DNA of 64,000 nucleotides from WHSW01 sp963722175 (GTDB lineage Bacteria > Actinomycetota > Thermoleophilia > Solirubrobacterales > 70-9): NCBI GenBank assembly GCA_963722175.1, contig CAVRKA010000004.1:806001-870000 (forward strand), read 5' to 3'. The notes under the pieces were generated by a model. It saw nothing but the letters and a program-made list of their open reading frames with translations. It ran no database searches and was not told the origin of the DNA. Shown piece after piece: positions 24,225-32,981 of this stretch. A program made the position numbers and the translations under genes. Position 1 is the first letter of the stretch. Each line of letters starts with the position of its first letter.

Positions 24225-25837
24225 ACGCCGCGCCGGCGGACTACGTGCGAGGCGGTCTGCAGGAGGATCTTGACATCCGACCACAGCGACCAGTTGACGA
24301 TGTACATGTAGTCCATCATCACCATCTCGCTGAGCGGCACGCGGGTCTCGCCCATGATCTGCCACGCCCCGGTCATTCCCGGCGTCAGATGGAGGCGCCG
24401 GCGATGCCATCCGACGACCCGCCGGTCCTCGTCCTCGACCAGCGGCCGGGGCCCGACGAGACTCATCTCGCCGCGCAACACGTTGATCAACTGCGGCAGC
24501 TCGTCCAACGACGTACGCCGCAGGAACCCTCCGACCCGCGTGACGCGGGGGTCCGTGGTGAGCTTGAAGAGGCCCTCGGTTTCGTTCAGGTCGGCGAGCT
24601 CGGCGTGCATCCGGTCGGCGCCCGCGAGCATCGTCCGGAACTTGATCATCGTGAAGCGGCGGCCGTCCTGGCCGACCCGGGTCTGGGCGAAGAAGACCGG
24701 CCCGCGGGAGTCGAGCTTGATCGCAGCTGCCGCGAGCGCGAACAGCGGCGCGCCGATGACGAAGAGCGCAAGCGAGCCGGCGATGTCGAATCCCCGCTTC
24801 AGCAACTGCGACGAGCGCGAGAGCCCGAACGACCGCACCCCGAGCAGCGTCGTGCCCCCGAGCTCGTCAAATTCGACGCTCGAGCCGACGACCTCGAGGA
24901 TGCTCGGCATCACGCTGACCTTGAGCGCGTGCTCCTTGAAGTAGCGCACGGTTTGCAGGACGCGGTCCGAAGAGGCGTCCTGGGCGACGATCACGCGGTG
25001 GATGTTGCGCTCGACCACGTAGCGGGCGAAGTCGGTGCCGCGCGGCCGTTCGAGCTCGAACCGCTCGAAGGGCAGGTGAGCGACGACGTCGGCGTGGGCG
25101 GTCTTGAAGTGCCCGAGCTTTTTTCGGATCGCCACCGCCTGCGTCTCGCTTCCGAGCACGAGGCAGCGCTCCGGGCCGGTCGTCGCGCGGCAGAACTCGC
25201 GCGCGATGCCGCGGCCGATCATGGTCGCGACGAACAGCGTCGCCCAGAGGGCCGCGATCGACTGGAGCGCGAACGGCGCCGACTGCGCCGAGGAGACCAT
25301 GGTCATGATCAGGGCGTAGAGCGTTGCGAGCTGGAAGAGGGCGGGGATCTCGTTCAGCGTTCCCTTGCCGATCAGCAGCTCGTCGCGGTCGTAGAGGCCG
25401 ATCGCCTTGCTGACCCCGACGACCGCGAAGATCGCGATCCAGAGCACCGCGGACGCGATCTCTGCCCCGGTGACGATGTGCGTGAACGCGAGCGCGAACA
25501 GCGCTCCGGCGACGTCGGCGACGGCGAGCGCGCGGCGGAAGATCGCGTCGCGCTTCGCCGAGCGCCGCGAGACGACGGTCTCGGCGCGCTGGACGGAAAG
25601 GTCGCGCAGGTACGGGATCTCGGTCCGTTGCTCGGGCGGCGCCTCACGGGTCCGCTCCGGCCCGGGCAGCGGCACCGCGATCGTGCCGTTCGGCTGTATC
25701 CGGTTGACCCTCAAGGAGGCAGCGTTTCGCGAGACCTGCTCGCGCCAGCGATCGAACTCCTCGTTCACGGCAATTCGCGATGCGCTTGCGCGCTTAGGAT
25801 CTCCCACGGGGAGCCCGACCCCTCTTGATTCGCCCAT
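24221..25837 (-). CDS. polyprenyl-phosphate sugar phosphotransferase (initiating, WbaP/EpsE-like)
   Basis: 538 residues from ATG 25837; the open frame upstream is shadow. It has a ~90-residue cytoplasmic start, four or five membrane segments (~100-230), and a CoA-binding-like Rossmann region (ERCLVLGSETQAVAIRKKLG). The catalytic bac_transf domain follows: LLKRGFDIAGSLALFVIGAP, FFAQTRVGQDGRRFTMIKFR, FLRRTSLDELPQLINVLRGE, MSLVGPRPLVEDED and LHLTPGMTGAWQIMGE. It loads the first sugar phosphate on undecaprenyl phosphate. TAGGTT at 25849-25854 lies 11 bases upstream. It is related to the protein at 47212. Confidence 0.92.
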   Translation of the reverse strand: MGESRGVGLPVGDPKRASASRIAVNEEFDRWREQVSRNAASLRVNRIQPNGTIAVPLPGPERTREAPPEQRTEIPYLRDLSVQRAETVVSRRSAKRDAIFRRALAVADVAGALFALAFTHIVTGAEIASAVLWIAIFAVVGVSKAIGLYDRDELLIGKGTLNEIPALFQLATLYALIMTMVSSAQSAPFALQSIAALWATLFVATMIGRGIAREFCRATTGPERCLVLGSETQAVAIRKKLGHFKTAHADVVAHLPFERFELERPRGTDFARYVVERNIHRVIVAQDASSDRVLQTVRYFKEHALKVSVMPSILEVVGSSVEFDELGGTTLLGVRSFGLSRSSQLLKRGFDIAGSLALFVIGAPLFALAAAAIKLDSRGPVFFAQTRVGQDGRRFTMIKFRTMLAGADRMHAELADLNETEGLFKLTTDPRVTRVGGFLRRTSLDELPQLINVLRGEMSLVGPRPLVEDEDRRVVGWHRRRLHLTPGMTGAWQIMGETRVPLSEMVMMDYMYIVNWSLWSDVKILLQTASHVVRRRGV

Positions 25838-25963
25838 AACCCGCGCCGAACCTACACATTCCTTGCCCGTCATGCGCCGGTTCGGCCGGGCGGCCAGTTT
25901 GGTTCGGATCGCCGCCCGATTTGGCTGCGCCGGCTGTGCCGCCGAGCGTGTAACGATTGCGGG

Positions 25964-26833
25964 GTGAGCCCCGATCCCAGATCGCAAAGCGAAGGGCGGC
26001 GGCCGGGGGCGGCGCTCCGGCGGCGCCTGCTGCGGGCCCGCTTCCTCAGCCGCACGGTCAGGGAGCGCGGGCGGTTCATCGCCCGCGAGGCGATGCCGCG
26101 CCGGGCCACTTCGCGCTACCGGCTGCGCGATCGCGACACCCTGGTCTCGATCCGCCATCACGAGCACGGCCCGTCCGCGGGTTCCGGTGACGCCTGGACT
26201 CTCTACGAGGTCTTCCGCAGCGTCGACTACCGGTTTCCAGAACCGGTCGTCGCCGCCCTCGCCGACCGTGCCGCCGCGCTGAGGCTCGTCGACATCGGCG
26301 CCAACCTCGGGTTCTTCTCGCTGGCGACCCTGGGCCGGTATCCGGGCGCTCGGGTCACGGCGTTCGAGCCCGATCCGGAGAACGCGACCCTGCTTCGTTC
26401 GAACCTCCGGGACAACCGGGTCGAGGACCGCGCCGAGGTGATCGAGGCATGCGCCCACACGCGTGACGGCACGCTGACCTTCGTCGGCGGACAGGGAAGC
26501 ATGTCCCACGCCGCCGTCGACGGCTCGGAGGGCGGGACCGCCCTGCCCGCGGTCGACGTGTTCCCCCACCTGCGCGACGCCGATCTGGTCAAGCTGGACA
26601 TCGAGGGAGGCGAGTGGGACCTGCTCGGTGACCCGAGGTTCCTGGACATCCCCGCCGCAGCGATCGCGTTCGAATACCACTCGGTCGCCTGTCCGGGCGA
26701 GAACGCGCGGCACGAGGCGACGAGCCGGCTCCGGGACGCCGGCTATGAGATCCACCACCCGCGGCCCAACCTGTTCCCGCCGACCGGGGCGTTTTGGGGG
26801 GCCTCGGTGCTGTGGGCCTACCGGGCGCCGTGA
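25964..26833 (+). CDS. FkbM family methyltransferase
   Basis: 289 residues from GTG 25964. After a ~75-residue N-terminal extension it has LRLVDIGANLGFFSLATLGR (SAM motif I), VTAFEPDPENATLLRSNLRD, and ADLVKLDIEGGEWDLLGDPR, the L-K-x-D-x-E-G signature of FkbM enzymes, which methylate sugar hydroxyls. TAACGAT at 25951-25957 lies six bases upstream of the GTG, suggesting a leaderless message. It overlaps the acyltransferase at 26830 (GTGA) and is divergent from the initiating transferase. Confidence 0.92.
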   Translation: MSPDPRSQSEGRRPGAALRRRLLRARFLSRTVRERGRFIAREAMPRRATSRYRLRDRDTLVSIRHHEHGPSAGSGDAWTLYEVFRSVDYRFPEPVVAALADRAAALRLVDIGANLGFFSLATLGRYPGARVTAFEPDPENATLLRSNLRDNRVEDRAEVIEACAHTRDGTLTFVGGQGSMSHAAVDGSEGGTALPAVDVFPHLRDADLVKLDIEGGEWDLLGDPRFLDIPAAAIAFEYHSVACPGENARHEATSRLRDAGYEIHHPRPNLFPPTGAFWGASVLWAYRAP

Positions 26834-27582
26834 TCGGACTGGCGGGCGCCTGGCGGGGCCTGCGATTTCGGCTCTGGACGACCCGCCTGCAGCTCTCCCT
26901 GCTCCGCCACGGAGCACGGTTGATCGTCGACGCTCCGTGGCGGGTGGATTTCCGCGGGGCACCGGGAGTGCGGCTGACGAGGGATGTGGACGGCCGCGGA
27001 ACCTTCAGGCTTCGCGTCGGCCGGGCGGCGCGGATCGAGCCGGGCGTAGGTCTCCAGGTCGAGACCGGCGCCGAGAACGAGCTCGAGCTCGGCGACCGCG
27101 CCGTCCTCCAGGCCGGGGTCCGCATCTGGCTGACGGGTGGGACGATCCGGGTCGGCGCTGCGACGATCATCCGCGACAGGTCGGTGCTCAAGTCCGGCGG
27201 ACAGCTCGTGATCGGCGATCACGTCCGGGTCGGCTACGCGACGGTGATTCATTGTCACGAGCAGGTCGAGCTTGCCGCCCGCTCGGTGCTGGCCGATCTC
27301 GTCGTGATCGTCGACTCCGATCACGTCCATGACGGGTCGGAGACCTGGGTGATGGCCCAGCCGGTGGTCGCGGCCCGGATCCGGGTCGGCTCGAACACCC
27401 TCGTCGGCGCCCACAGCGTGATCACCCGGGGGGCAATGATCGGCTCCAACGCGATCGTCGCGGCCGGGGCCGTGGTGCGGATGGGCGACCACCCGGACGG
27501 CTGGCTGATCGGCGGGATCCCGGCCCGGCCCCTGCGCGAGCTGGGCGAGGAGGCCGCGACCCCGGCAACCGCCGAGCCCTAG
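26830..27582 (+). CDS. left-handed beta-helix acyltransferase (hexapeptide repeat)
   Basis: 250 residues. Hexapeptide-type repeats fill residues ~60-230: LELGDRAVLQAGVRIWLTGG, IRVGAATIIRDRSVLKSGGQ, LVIGDHVRVGYATVIHCHEQ, and later IRVGSNTLVGAHSVITRGAM with IGSNAIVAAGAVV, ending GWLIGGIPARPLRELG. VIVDSDHVHDG supplies the His expected at the active site. The family O- or N-acetylates sugars. The start overlaps the FkbM stop as GTGA. It converges on the alkaline-phosphatase-like gene by 4 bp. Confidence 0.9.
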   Translation: MIGLAGAWRGLRFRLWTTRLQLSLLRHGARLIVDAPWRVDFRGAPGVRLTRDVDGRGTFRLRVGRAARIEPGVGLQVETGAENELELGDRAVLQAGVRIWLTGGTIRVGAATIIRDRSVLKSGGQLVIGDHVRVGYATVIHCHEQVELAARSVLADLVVIVDSDHVHDGSETWVMAQPVVAARIRVGSNTLVGAHSVITRGAMIGSNAIVAAGAVVRMGDHPDGWLIGGIPARPLRELGEEAATPATAEP

Positions 27583-28997
27583 AGGTAGCCGAGCAGCTTC
27601 ATCCGGTCCTCGAGATCGCGGCGTTCCGCGTCTGACACGACCGGCTCGGCCGGGGCTCTGAATGGGCGACTTGCGGTCGCGGCGGGATGGTCGAGCGCGG
27701 CGCGGAGCCGCGCGAAGGCCTCGGCTTCAGGAGGCGGATTCGATCCGGTCGGCTTCGGATCGAGCTCGAGCGGATCGGCGTCGAGGTCGAACCACAGCTC
27801 CTGATCGCCTCGTCGCAGCAGCTTGTGCCGACCGGAGACGGCGCAGGTCAGCGGGGTCGTGAACTGCTCGAGCGCGCGTTCGTCGAGGCCCCAGCGATCG
27901 ATCACCGTCCGGCCCGCCTCGGGCCCGTCCAGCTCCACGACCGGATCGAACTGCGCGATGCCGACTCCCTTCGGGAGGTCCTCCGCCGCCCACGGATGAT
28001 CCTCGAGCGCGGCGCATTCGGCGACGAACCTGGGCAGGCCCGCCAGTGAGTCCAAACCGTTGTCGCGCGCTCCCGGGCCGGCGGCCACGAAGGGGACGTG
28101 GATCAGGCGGTTGTCGAGCGACAGCCCGTGCGAGATCAGCCCGCCCTCGCCGAAGTTCTCGCCATGGTCGGCGGTCACGATCACGAGTGTCTCGTCGAGC
28201 CGGCCGCTGCGGTCGAGCTCCTCCAGCAGCCGGGCGAGCCAATCGTCCATGTAGCGAATCGAGGCGGCGTACTGGCGACGCAGTCGCGCGAGGGCCGCCT
28301 CGGACACCGGGAACCCACCGAGGCACGTCCTCCAGATCGCCTGCACCGTGTAGTGCCTGCGGGAGTCCTCGATCACCCGGACCCTTTCGATCGGCGAGCC
28401 CACCGCGTACGGCCGCGGCGGGAGGTAAGGCGAGTGACACTCGCCGAGGTTGACGAAGCAGAAGAACGGATCGTTGCTCGCGCCCAGCCAGTTGTGCAAA
28501 TTCGTCTCGATCTCCGCCGCACCGTCATCGGCGGTTGCGGCGACGGCATGTCGCCAGCGGGAGAGCCGGTTGCGCAGGCCGTCCGCGTAAAGGTTCGACT
28601 GGCGGCCCGAGTTCACGGCGACGAACTCATCGAATCCGATGCCGTAGCCGCCCTCCGGCGTGACCCAAAGGTTCGCGCTCATCGCCGCGGTGCGGTAACC
28701 GGCCCGGCGCAGCACCCGGGCAAGGATCCGCTCCCGCTCGGCCTCGAGGTGCGGCCTGATGTCGGGCGGCTTGCCGCCCGGTACCCCGGCGAGACCAAGT
28801 GCACGCGGCAGCCTGCCTGTGAAGAACGAAGCGTGCGAGGGCGCCGTCCAGCAGGCAGTGGCGTAGACCTCGTCGAACGCGGCCCCGCGGCCGGCGAGCT
28901 GTGCGACCGCGGGAGATGCTCCGGGCAGCGCCCCGTACGGCTCCAGCGCGTCCCTGCGACACGCATCGAGCACCACCACGATCACGTTCGGCGGCAT
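27579..28997 (-). CDS. alkaline phosphatase superfamily hydrolase/transferase (sulfatase-like fold)
   Basis: 472 residues from ATG 28997. PNVIVVVLDACRRDALEPYG is the metal-binding start, and ATACWTAPSHASFFTGRLPR the nucleophile region. TLVIVTADHGENFGEGGLIS and HGLSLDNRLIHVPFVAAGPG provide further metal ligands. The nucleophile position reads T-A-P-S-H, not the C/S-x-P-x-R needed for formylglycine, so a true sulfatase is unlikely. A Thr nucleophile fits phosphodiesterases, phosphatases or LtaS-type transferases. No membrane segment or signal is seen. TATACT at 29006-29011 lies eight bases upstream. Confidence 0.85.
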   Translation of the reverse strand: MPPNVIVVVLDACRRDALEPYGALPGASPAVAQLAGRGAAFDEVYATACWTAPSHASFFTGRLPRALGLAGVPGGKPPDIRPHLEAERERILARVLRRAGYRTAAMSANLWVTPEGGYGIGFDEFVAVNSGRQSNLYADGLRNRLSRWRHAVAATADDGAAEIETNLHNWLGASNDPFFCFVNLGECHSPYLPPRPYAVGSPIERVRVIEDSRRHYTVQAIWRTCLGGFPVSEAALARLRRQYAASIRYMDDWLARLLEELDRSGRLDETLVIVTADHGENFGEGGLISHGLSLDNRLIHVPFVAAGPGARDNGLDSLAGLPRFVAECAALEDHPWAAEDLPKGVGIAQFDPVVELDGPEAGRTVIDRWGLDERALEQFTTPLTCAVSGRHKLLRRGDQELWFDLDADPLELDPKPTGSNPPPEAEAFARLRAALDHPAATASRPFRAPAEPVVSDAERRDLEDRMKLLGYL

Positions 28998-29005
28998 CCC
29001 GGGCG

Positions 29006-29015
29006 AGTATATGGT
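29006..29015. promoter_or_regulatory. overlapping bidirectional -10 elements
   Basis: The bases AGTATATGGT read TATACT on the minus strand (29006-29011, eight bases before ATG 28997) and TATGGT on the plus strand (29010-29015, seven bases before ATG 29023). The two alkaline-phosphatase-like genes thus appear to be fired in opposite directions from one shared near-symmetric -10 box. Confidence 0.55.
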
Positions 29016-29022
29016 TGCCGCG

Positions 29023-29874
29023 ATGGAGGGCGAGGAGAGTCGCGGCGGGGCACGCAACCTCGTCGTCGTCGTTCTCGACAGCCTCCGCTACGACTCCTGG
29101 ATCGCGGCCGAGCCCGAGGCCCTGCGCGCGCTCGGGCCCGTGGAGCGGCGCTGGAGCTACGCCACCTGGACCGCGCCGTCGCACTACAACCTGCTGATGG
29201 GGCTGCTTCCGCACACCAGCCCGCCCGAGGTCTACGCGTCGGAGTACTACAAGCAAGACTTCCTTCGCTACGCGGAGCGACTGAACGTCGAGGGGATGGA
29301 GTTCAAGGCGCTGCTGCCATCGATCTTCCTGCCGACCTACCTCAAGCGCTCGCTCGGTTACCGGACCCACGCGCGCGTCTCGATGCCGGTGCTCAACCCG
29401 CACACCGCGATCAACCGCGATTTCGACAGCTTCGAGCTGATGCCGAAGCACAACGACATGGCGGCGATGCTCCCCGATCTCAGCTTCGACGAAGACGCGC
29501 CGTCGTTCTACCTGCTCAACGTCGGCGAGACCCACTATCCCTACGCGACGCCGGACGAGGACCCGAGCCAGTGGCCGCGGATCTCCGGCGTCCACGGCGT
29601 GTTCAAGCGCCTGGACGATCCGGACGAGCAGGTCGCCGCCACCGAGTTCTTCGACCAGGCGAAGCTACGCGAACTGCAGGACCGCCAGGTCGAGGCGACG
29701 CGCTATGTCGACGGGGTCTTCCGGCGTCTCTTCGACGTCCTGCCGGACGACACCTGGGTGATCGTCACCTCCGACCACGGCGAGCTGTTCGGCGAACAGC
29801 GCTACTTCGGGCATGGACCGATCATGCACGAGAAGGTCCTCGAGGTCCCGTTCGTCGAGGGGCTGGTGCCGTAG
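29023..29874 (+). CDS. short alkaline phosphatase superfamily protein (sulfatase-like fold)
   Basis: 283 residues from ATG 29023 (ATG 29011 also in frame). It has NLVVVVLDSLRYDSWIAAEP, SYATWTAPSHYNLLMGLLPH (Thr at the nucleophile site, as in the divergent neighbour), SFYLLNVGETHYPYATPDED and TWVIVTSDHGELFGEQRYFG followed by HGPIMHEKVLEVPFVEG. It stops right after E-V-P-F, where the neighbour continues for another ~170 residues, so it is C-terminally short. It keeps the usual metal-binding Asp/His motifs. Probably a paralogous, compact phosphoester-acting enzyme of glycan metabolism; substrate unknown. Confidence 0.8.
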   Translation: MEGEESRGGARNLVVVVLDSLRYDSWIAAEPEALRALGPVERRWSYATWTAPSHYNLLMGLLPHTSPPEVYASEYYKQDFLRYAERLNVEGMEFKALLPSIFLPTYLKRSLGYRTHARVSMPVLNPHTAINRDFDSFELMPKHNDMAAMLPDLSFDEDAPSFYLLNVGETHYPYATPDEDPSQWPRISGVHGVFKRLDDPDEQVAATEFFDQAKLRELQDRQVEATRYVDGVFRRLFDVLPDDTWVIVTSDHGELFGEQRYFGHGPIMHEKVLEVPFVEGLVP

Positions 29875-29879
29875 GCGAG

Positions 29880-31439
29880 CTAGGCCGGGATCGCGTCGGC
29901 CGGCTGCGACTTTCGCGTCCGTGACACCACGTAGCCGAACATCTCGCGGAGGAGGGTGCGCTCGAACAGCAGCGTGAACGCGATCGTCGCAAGGAGGTAG
30001 ACGACCAGCTCGCCCGTGGCCTGCGCCAGCGTCCGGTCAGCCGGGCCGATCGCGCGGGCGAGCAGGACCAGGCCGGCCGCCGGGACCGTGGGCGCGATCG
30101 CGCGGACCAGGTGGCGCAGGATCCCGAAGCCGGGGAACAAGCGGCGCAGGTAGTAGTCGCGCACCGCGAGCTGGATCACGGTGACCGCCGCGTAGCCGAT
30201 CACGTACCCGATCAGGTCGAGCGTCGCCAGTGCCGGGATCATGACCACGAAGAAGCTCGCCAGCGAGACCACCGACGCCCACATCATCGGCTTCGTGTTG
30301 TTGACAGCGCGCATGAAGATCCCCCAGTTGAAGGCGATCTGGCCCGCCCCGGCGGTGAGTCCGAGCCCGATCAGCAGCTCCTTGGCGGGTTCCCAGCGTT
30401 CTCCGAGGACGAACTCGATCAGGTCGCCGGTGAACAGCGAGAGGCCGACGCCGAACGGGATCGCCCACATCAGGATCACCCGGTTCGACTTGACGAACGC
30501 CTCGTGCAGCAACCGCGTCCGATCGGCGACACGGCAGATTGCCGGATAGAGCGCAGAGCTGACGATTCCATCCACGCGGTCGGCAAACGTGACAACCGAA
30601 GCCGCCAACCCGATCGCGCCGACCCCGGCGAGGCCGACATACCGGTTGGCGACCAGGAGCGTCCCCTGGACGAAGATCAGGTTGCTCATGGCGAGACCGA
30701 CGAGGGGCCAGGAGAAGCTGGCGTACTCGTTCAGCGTTCCGCGGCTGTAGCGCAGGCGGATCGGATAGGGGCAGGTCACGACCGCCACGATGCTTCCGGC
30801 GACCGCCCCTGCGACCGCCCCGATCACCAGGCACCAGTAGCCGGCGCCGGCGACCCCGAAGATCACGGTGACCGCGAACGCGACCAGGGGGTCGACCGAC
30901 AACAGCGTCCGCTGGCGGACGAACTCGAGCCGCCGGTAAGGAATCCAGATCGGCGTTTCGAAGGCGCTGATCGGGACCACCAACGCGAGCACGAGGCCCG
31001 GGACGATGATCTCCGAATGCCCGTACGCGAGCCCGTAGACGGGAATCAGCGCGGCGACGATCAGGAAGTAAGCGACCGAGACCCCCAGCTCGAGCGTGAA
31101 CGCCTTCTGGAACGCCAGCTCCTGGTCAGGTTCGGACTGCTGCACGTACTTGTCGCCGATCCCGAGCCGCTTCAGCCACGAGAGCGTGGTGAGCGTCGCG
31201 ATCAGGATGCCCCAAAGCCCGAACTCCTCCTGAGTGAGGAAGGCGGCCACCAGCACCCGCTGGAGCAGCCCGATCCCCGCGAAGCCGATCTGGAAGGCCG
31301 AGTTGACGACCACGCCCTGCGCCGTGCGGCGGCGGAGGTTGCGCTGCGGATGAATCTCGGCGGCCGGCTCGAGCTCGCTCGGGTCGAGGTCAACGTCCCC
31401 CGGCGGCGTCTGTGCCTGCTCGATGCGTGAGTCGCTCAT
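29880..31439 (-). CDS. polysaccharide flippase (Wzx/MATE-like)
   Basis: 519 residues from ATG 31439. After a ~45-residue cytoplasmic tail there are about fourteen membrane helices. The typical start of Polysacc_synt proteins is present (RTAQGVVVNSAFQIGFAGIG, then FLTQEEFGLWGILIATLTTL), then NEYASFSWPLVGLAMSNLIF and RYVGLAGVGAIGLAASVVTF. These proteins flip undecaprenyl-linked glycan units across the membrane. With the polymerase-like gene at 17149, the Wzz-like gene and the initiating transferase it completes a Wzx/Wzy-type set. TTAGGG directly before the ATG may act as ribosome site. Confidence 0.9.
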   Translation of the reverse strand: MSDSRIEQAQTPPGDVDLDPSELEPAAEIHPQRNLRRRTAQGVVVNSAFQIGFAGIGLLQRVLVAAFLTQEEFGLWGILIATLTTLSWLKRLGIGDKYVQQSEPDQELAFQKAFTLELGVSVAYFLIVAALIPVYGLAYGHSEIIVPGLVLALVVPISAFETPIWIPYRRLEFVRQRTLLSVDPLVAFAVTVIFGVAGAGYWCLVIGAVAGAVAGSIVAVVTCPYPIRLRYSRGTLNEYASFSWPLVGLAMSNLIFVQGTLLVANRYVGLAGVGAIGLAASVVTFADRVDGIVSSALYPAICRVADRTRLLHEAFVKSNRVILMWAIPFGVGLSLFTGDLIEFVLGERWEPAKELLIGLGLTAGAGQIAFNWGIFMRAVNNTKPMMWASVVSLASFFVVMIPALATLDLIGYVIGYAAVTVIQLAVRDYYLRRLFPGFGILRHLVRAIAPTVPAAGLVLLARAIGPADRTLAQATGELVVYLLATIAFTLLFERTLLREMFGYVVSRTRKSQPADAIPA

Positions 31440-31534
31440 CCCTAACCCCCGCGCCAGGGTAGCCGAGCTTCCGAACCGGGGACCCCGGTTCGGACCGGGG
31501 CTCGCGATGCGTGCCCTGTGCAAGAGTGGCGGCC

Positions 31535-32242
31535 GTGAATCCGCTCGAACAGGCGCGTGGACGCTCCTGGTATCACGCGATCGAGCTCGGCGATGGCAAC
31601 GTCACGGAGGGCTGGTTCGACCTGCGCCCCTTCGTCCGCCATTACGGCCTCCCGGACGACATGACCGGGATGCGCGCGCTCGAGGTGGGCACCTGGGACG
31701 GATTCTGGGCCTTCGAGATGGAGAGCAGGGGAGCGGAGGTCGTCGCGCTCGACCTCGACCGCGAGAGCGACCTGGACTGGCCGCCGCGCCGCCGCCCGAA
31801 GGAGTGGTCGACGGAAATGCGCGGCGACGGCTTTCGCCTGGCGAAGGAGATCCGGGGGTCGGCGGTCGAGCGGGTCGACATGAGCATCTATCACGCGACC
31901 CCCGAGGAGCTGGGGAGCTTCGACCTGGTCTTCTGCGGCTCAGTCCTGCTGCACCTGCGCGACCAGCTGCTAGCCCTCGAGCGGATCGCGAACCTCTGCA
32001 CGGGGACCTTCATCAGCGCGGAGGAATACGACCGCGTGACGAGCCTGCTTCCGTTTCCCGCCTCCCGCTATCTCGCGGACCGCGACAAGGCCGTGCTCTT
32101 CTGGCTGCCGGCGATCGACACTTGGAAACGGATGATGTGGACCGCCGGCTTCGACCGCGTCGAACGTCACGGGAAGTTCGTGATGGAGGCGACGGACGGC
32201 CTCAAGGTCCGCCACGTCGTCCACCACGCCTACAAGGGCTGA
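31535..32242 (+). CDS. SAM-dependent methyltransferase (DUF1698-like)
   Basis: 235 residues from GTG 31535. WYHAIELGDGNVTEGWFDLR at residues ~12-31, then MTGMRALEVGTWDGFWAFEM (SAM motif I), AEVVALDLDRESDLDW and FDLVFCGSVLLHLRDQLLAL. The opening W-Y-H-x-I-x-L...T-x-G-x-x-D and the long motif II loop match the tRNA-uridine-like/DUF1698 methyltransferase relatives found in glycan clusters. It overlaps the next, convergent methyltransferase by 13 bp. Target unknown. Confidence 0.85.
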   Translation: MNPLEQARGRSWYHAIELGDGNVTEGWFDLRPFVRHYGLPDDMTGMRALEVGTWDGFWAFEMESRGAEVVALDLDRESDLDWPPRRRPKEWSTEMRGDGFRLAKEIRGSAVERVDMSIYHATPEELGSFDLVFCGSVLLHLRDQLLALERIANLCTGTFISAEEYDRVTSLLPFPASRYLADRDKAVLFWLPAIDTWKRMMWTAGFDRVERHGKFVMEATDGLKVRHVVHHAYKG

Positions 32243-32958
32243 CGCGGGGTCCGCTGCAGGCGGACGAAGCAGAACTGGGTTCCCTCCCCGACGATCCGCT
32301 CGACCGACATCCCGGCCTCCGACGCGGTCGCCCGCAGTTCCGTGAGGTCGATCGCCGAGCCGCGCCAGGCGGGATGCGTCTGCCCGCGCGGCCCGCGGCC
32401 GAGCACCGAGCGGAGGCCATGGCGGACCCGCTCGCTCACTCCACGGCGACGGTGGATCCCCGGCTGATTGGAGATCTGGAAGGCGGCCCAGCCGCCGTCG
32501 GCGAGGACCCGGCCCATCTCGCGGATGTAGCCGAGCGTGATCGCGGGATCGGGGATGTGCTGGAAGACGACATGCGAGAAGCAGACGTCCGCGCTCGCGC
32601 TCTCGATGCCGGTCAGCGACACGCCGTCGCCGTGGCGCCAGCGCACGTTCTCGAGCCCGGCGTTGTATCCGCGGGCGAGCTCGAGCATCTCGGCCGAGAC
32701 GTCGATGGCGTCGACCCGGGCGCCGCGGCGTGCGAGCTCACGGGTCAGCCTGCCGACACCGCAACCGATCTCGACGATCCGGTCATCGGGGTCGATCTCG
32801 GCGCCGACGAGCTCGAGGATCTGGTCGACGGCCTCGACGCCGCGGGCCCAGAAGAGCTCCTCCTCGGGTGAGCCGTACTGAAGGTCGTTGTCGACGAAGA
32901 ACAGGGCGTTCTCGCGGGCGCGCGCGTCCCAGAAGCGCTTCATCTCCTCGCCGCGCAT
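32230..32958 (-). CDS. class I SAM-dependent methyltransferase
   Basis: 242 residues from ATG 32958. MKRFWDARARENALFFVDND is a common opening of this family. DDRIVEIGCGVGRLTRELAR (motif I), ARVDAIDVSAEMLELARGYN, ADVCFSHVVFQHIPDPAITL and VLADGGWAAFQISNQPG follow. TAGCTT at 32970-32975 lies 11 bases upstream of ATG 32958, whereas for the inner ATG 32943 GAGGAG is directly adjacent and so badly placed. The substrate is unknown; a sugar or lipid-linked glycan is likely from context. Confidence 0.88.
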   Translation of the reverse strand: MRGEEMKRFWDARARENALFFVDNDLQYGSPEEELFWARGVEAVDQILELVGAEIDPDDRIVEIGCGVGRLTRELARRGARVDAIDVSAEMLELARGYNAGLENVRWRHGDGVSLTGIESASADVCFSHVVFQHIPDPAITLGYIREMGRVLADGGWAAFQISNQPGIHRRRGVSERVRHGLRSVLGRGPRGQTHPAWRGSAIDLTELRATASEAGMSVERIVGEGTQFCFVRLQRTPRQPL

Positions 32959-32981
32959 GACGACCCGGCAAGCTACCCGAG

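Noticed and set aside
24221..26962. 913-residue reading of the initiating sugar transferase
   Set aside because: The extra 375 N-terminal residues are the mirror frame of the FkbM gene; ATG 25837 precedes the family-like start.
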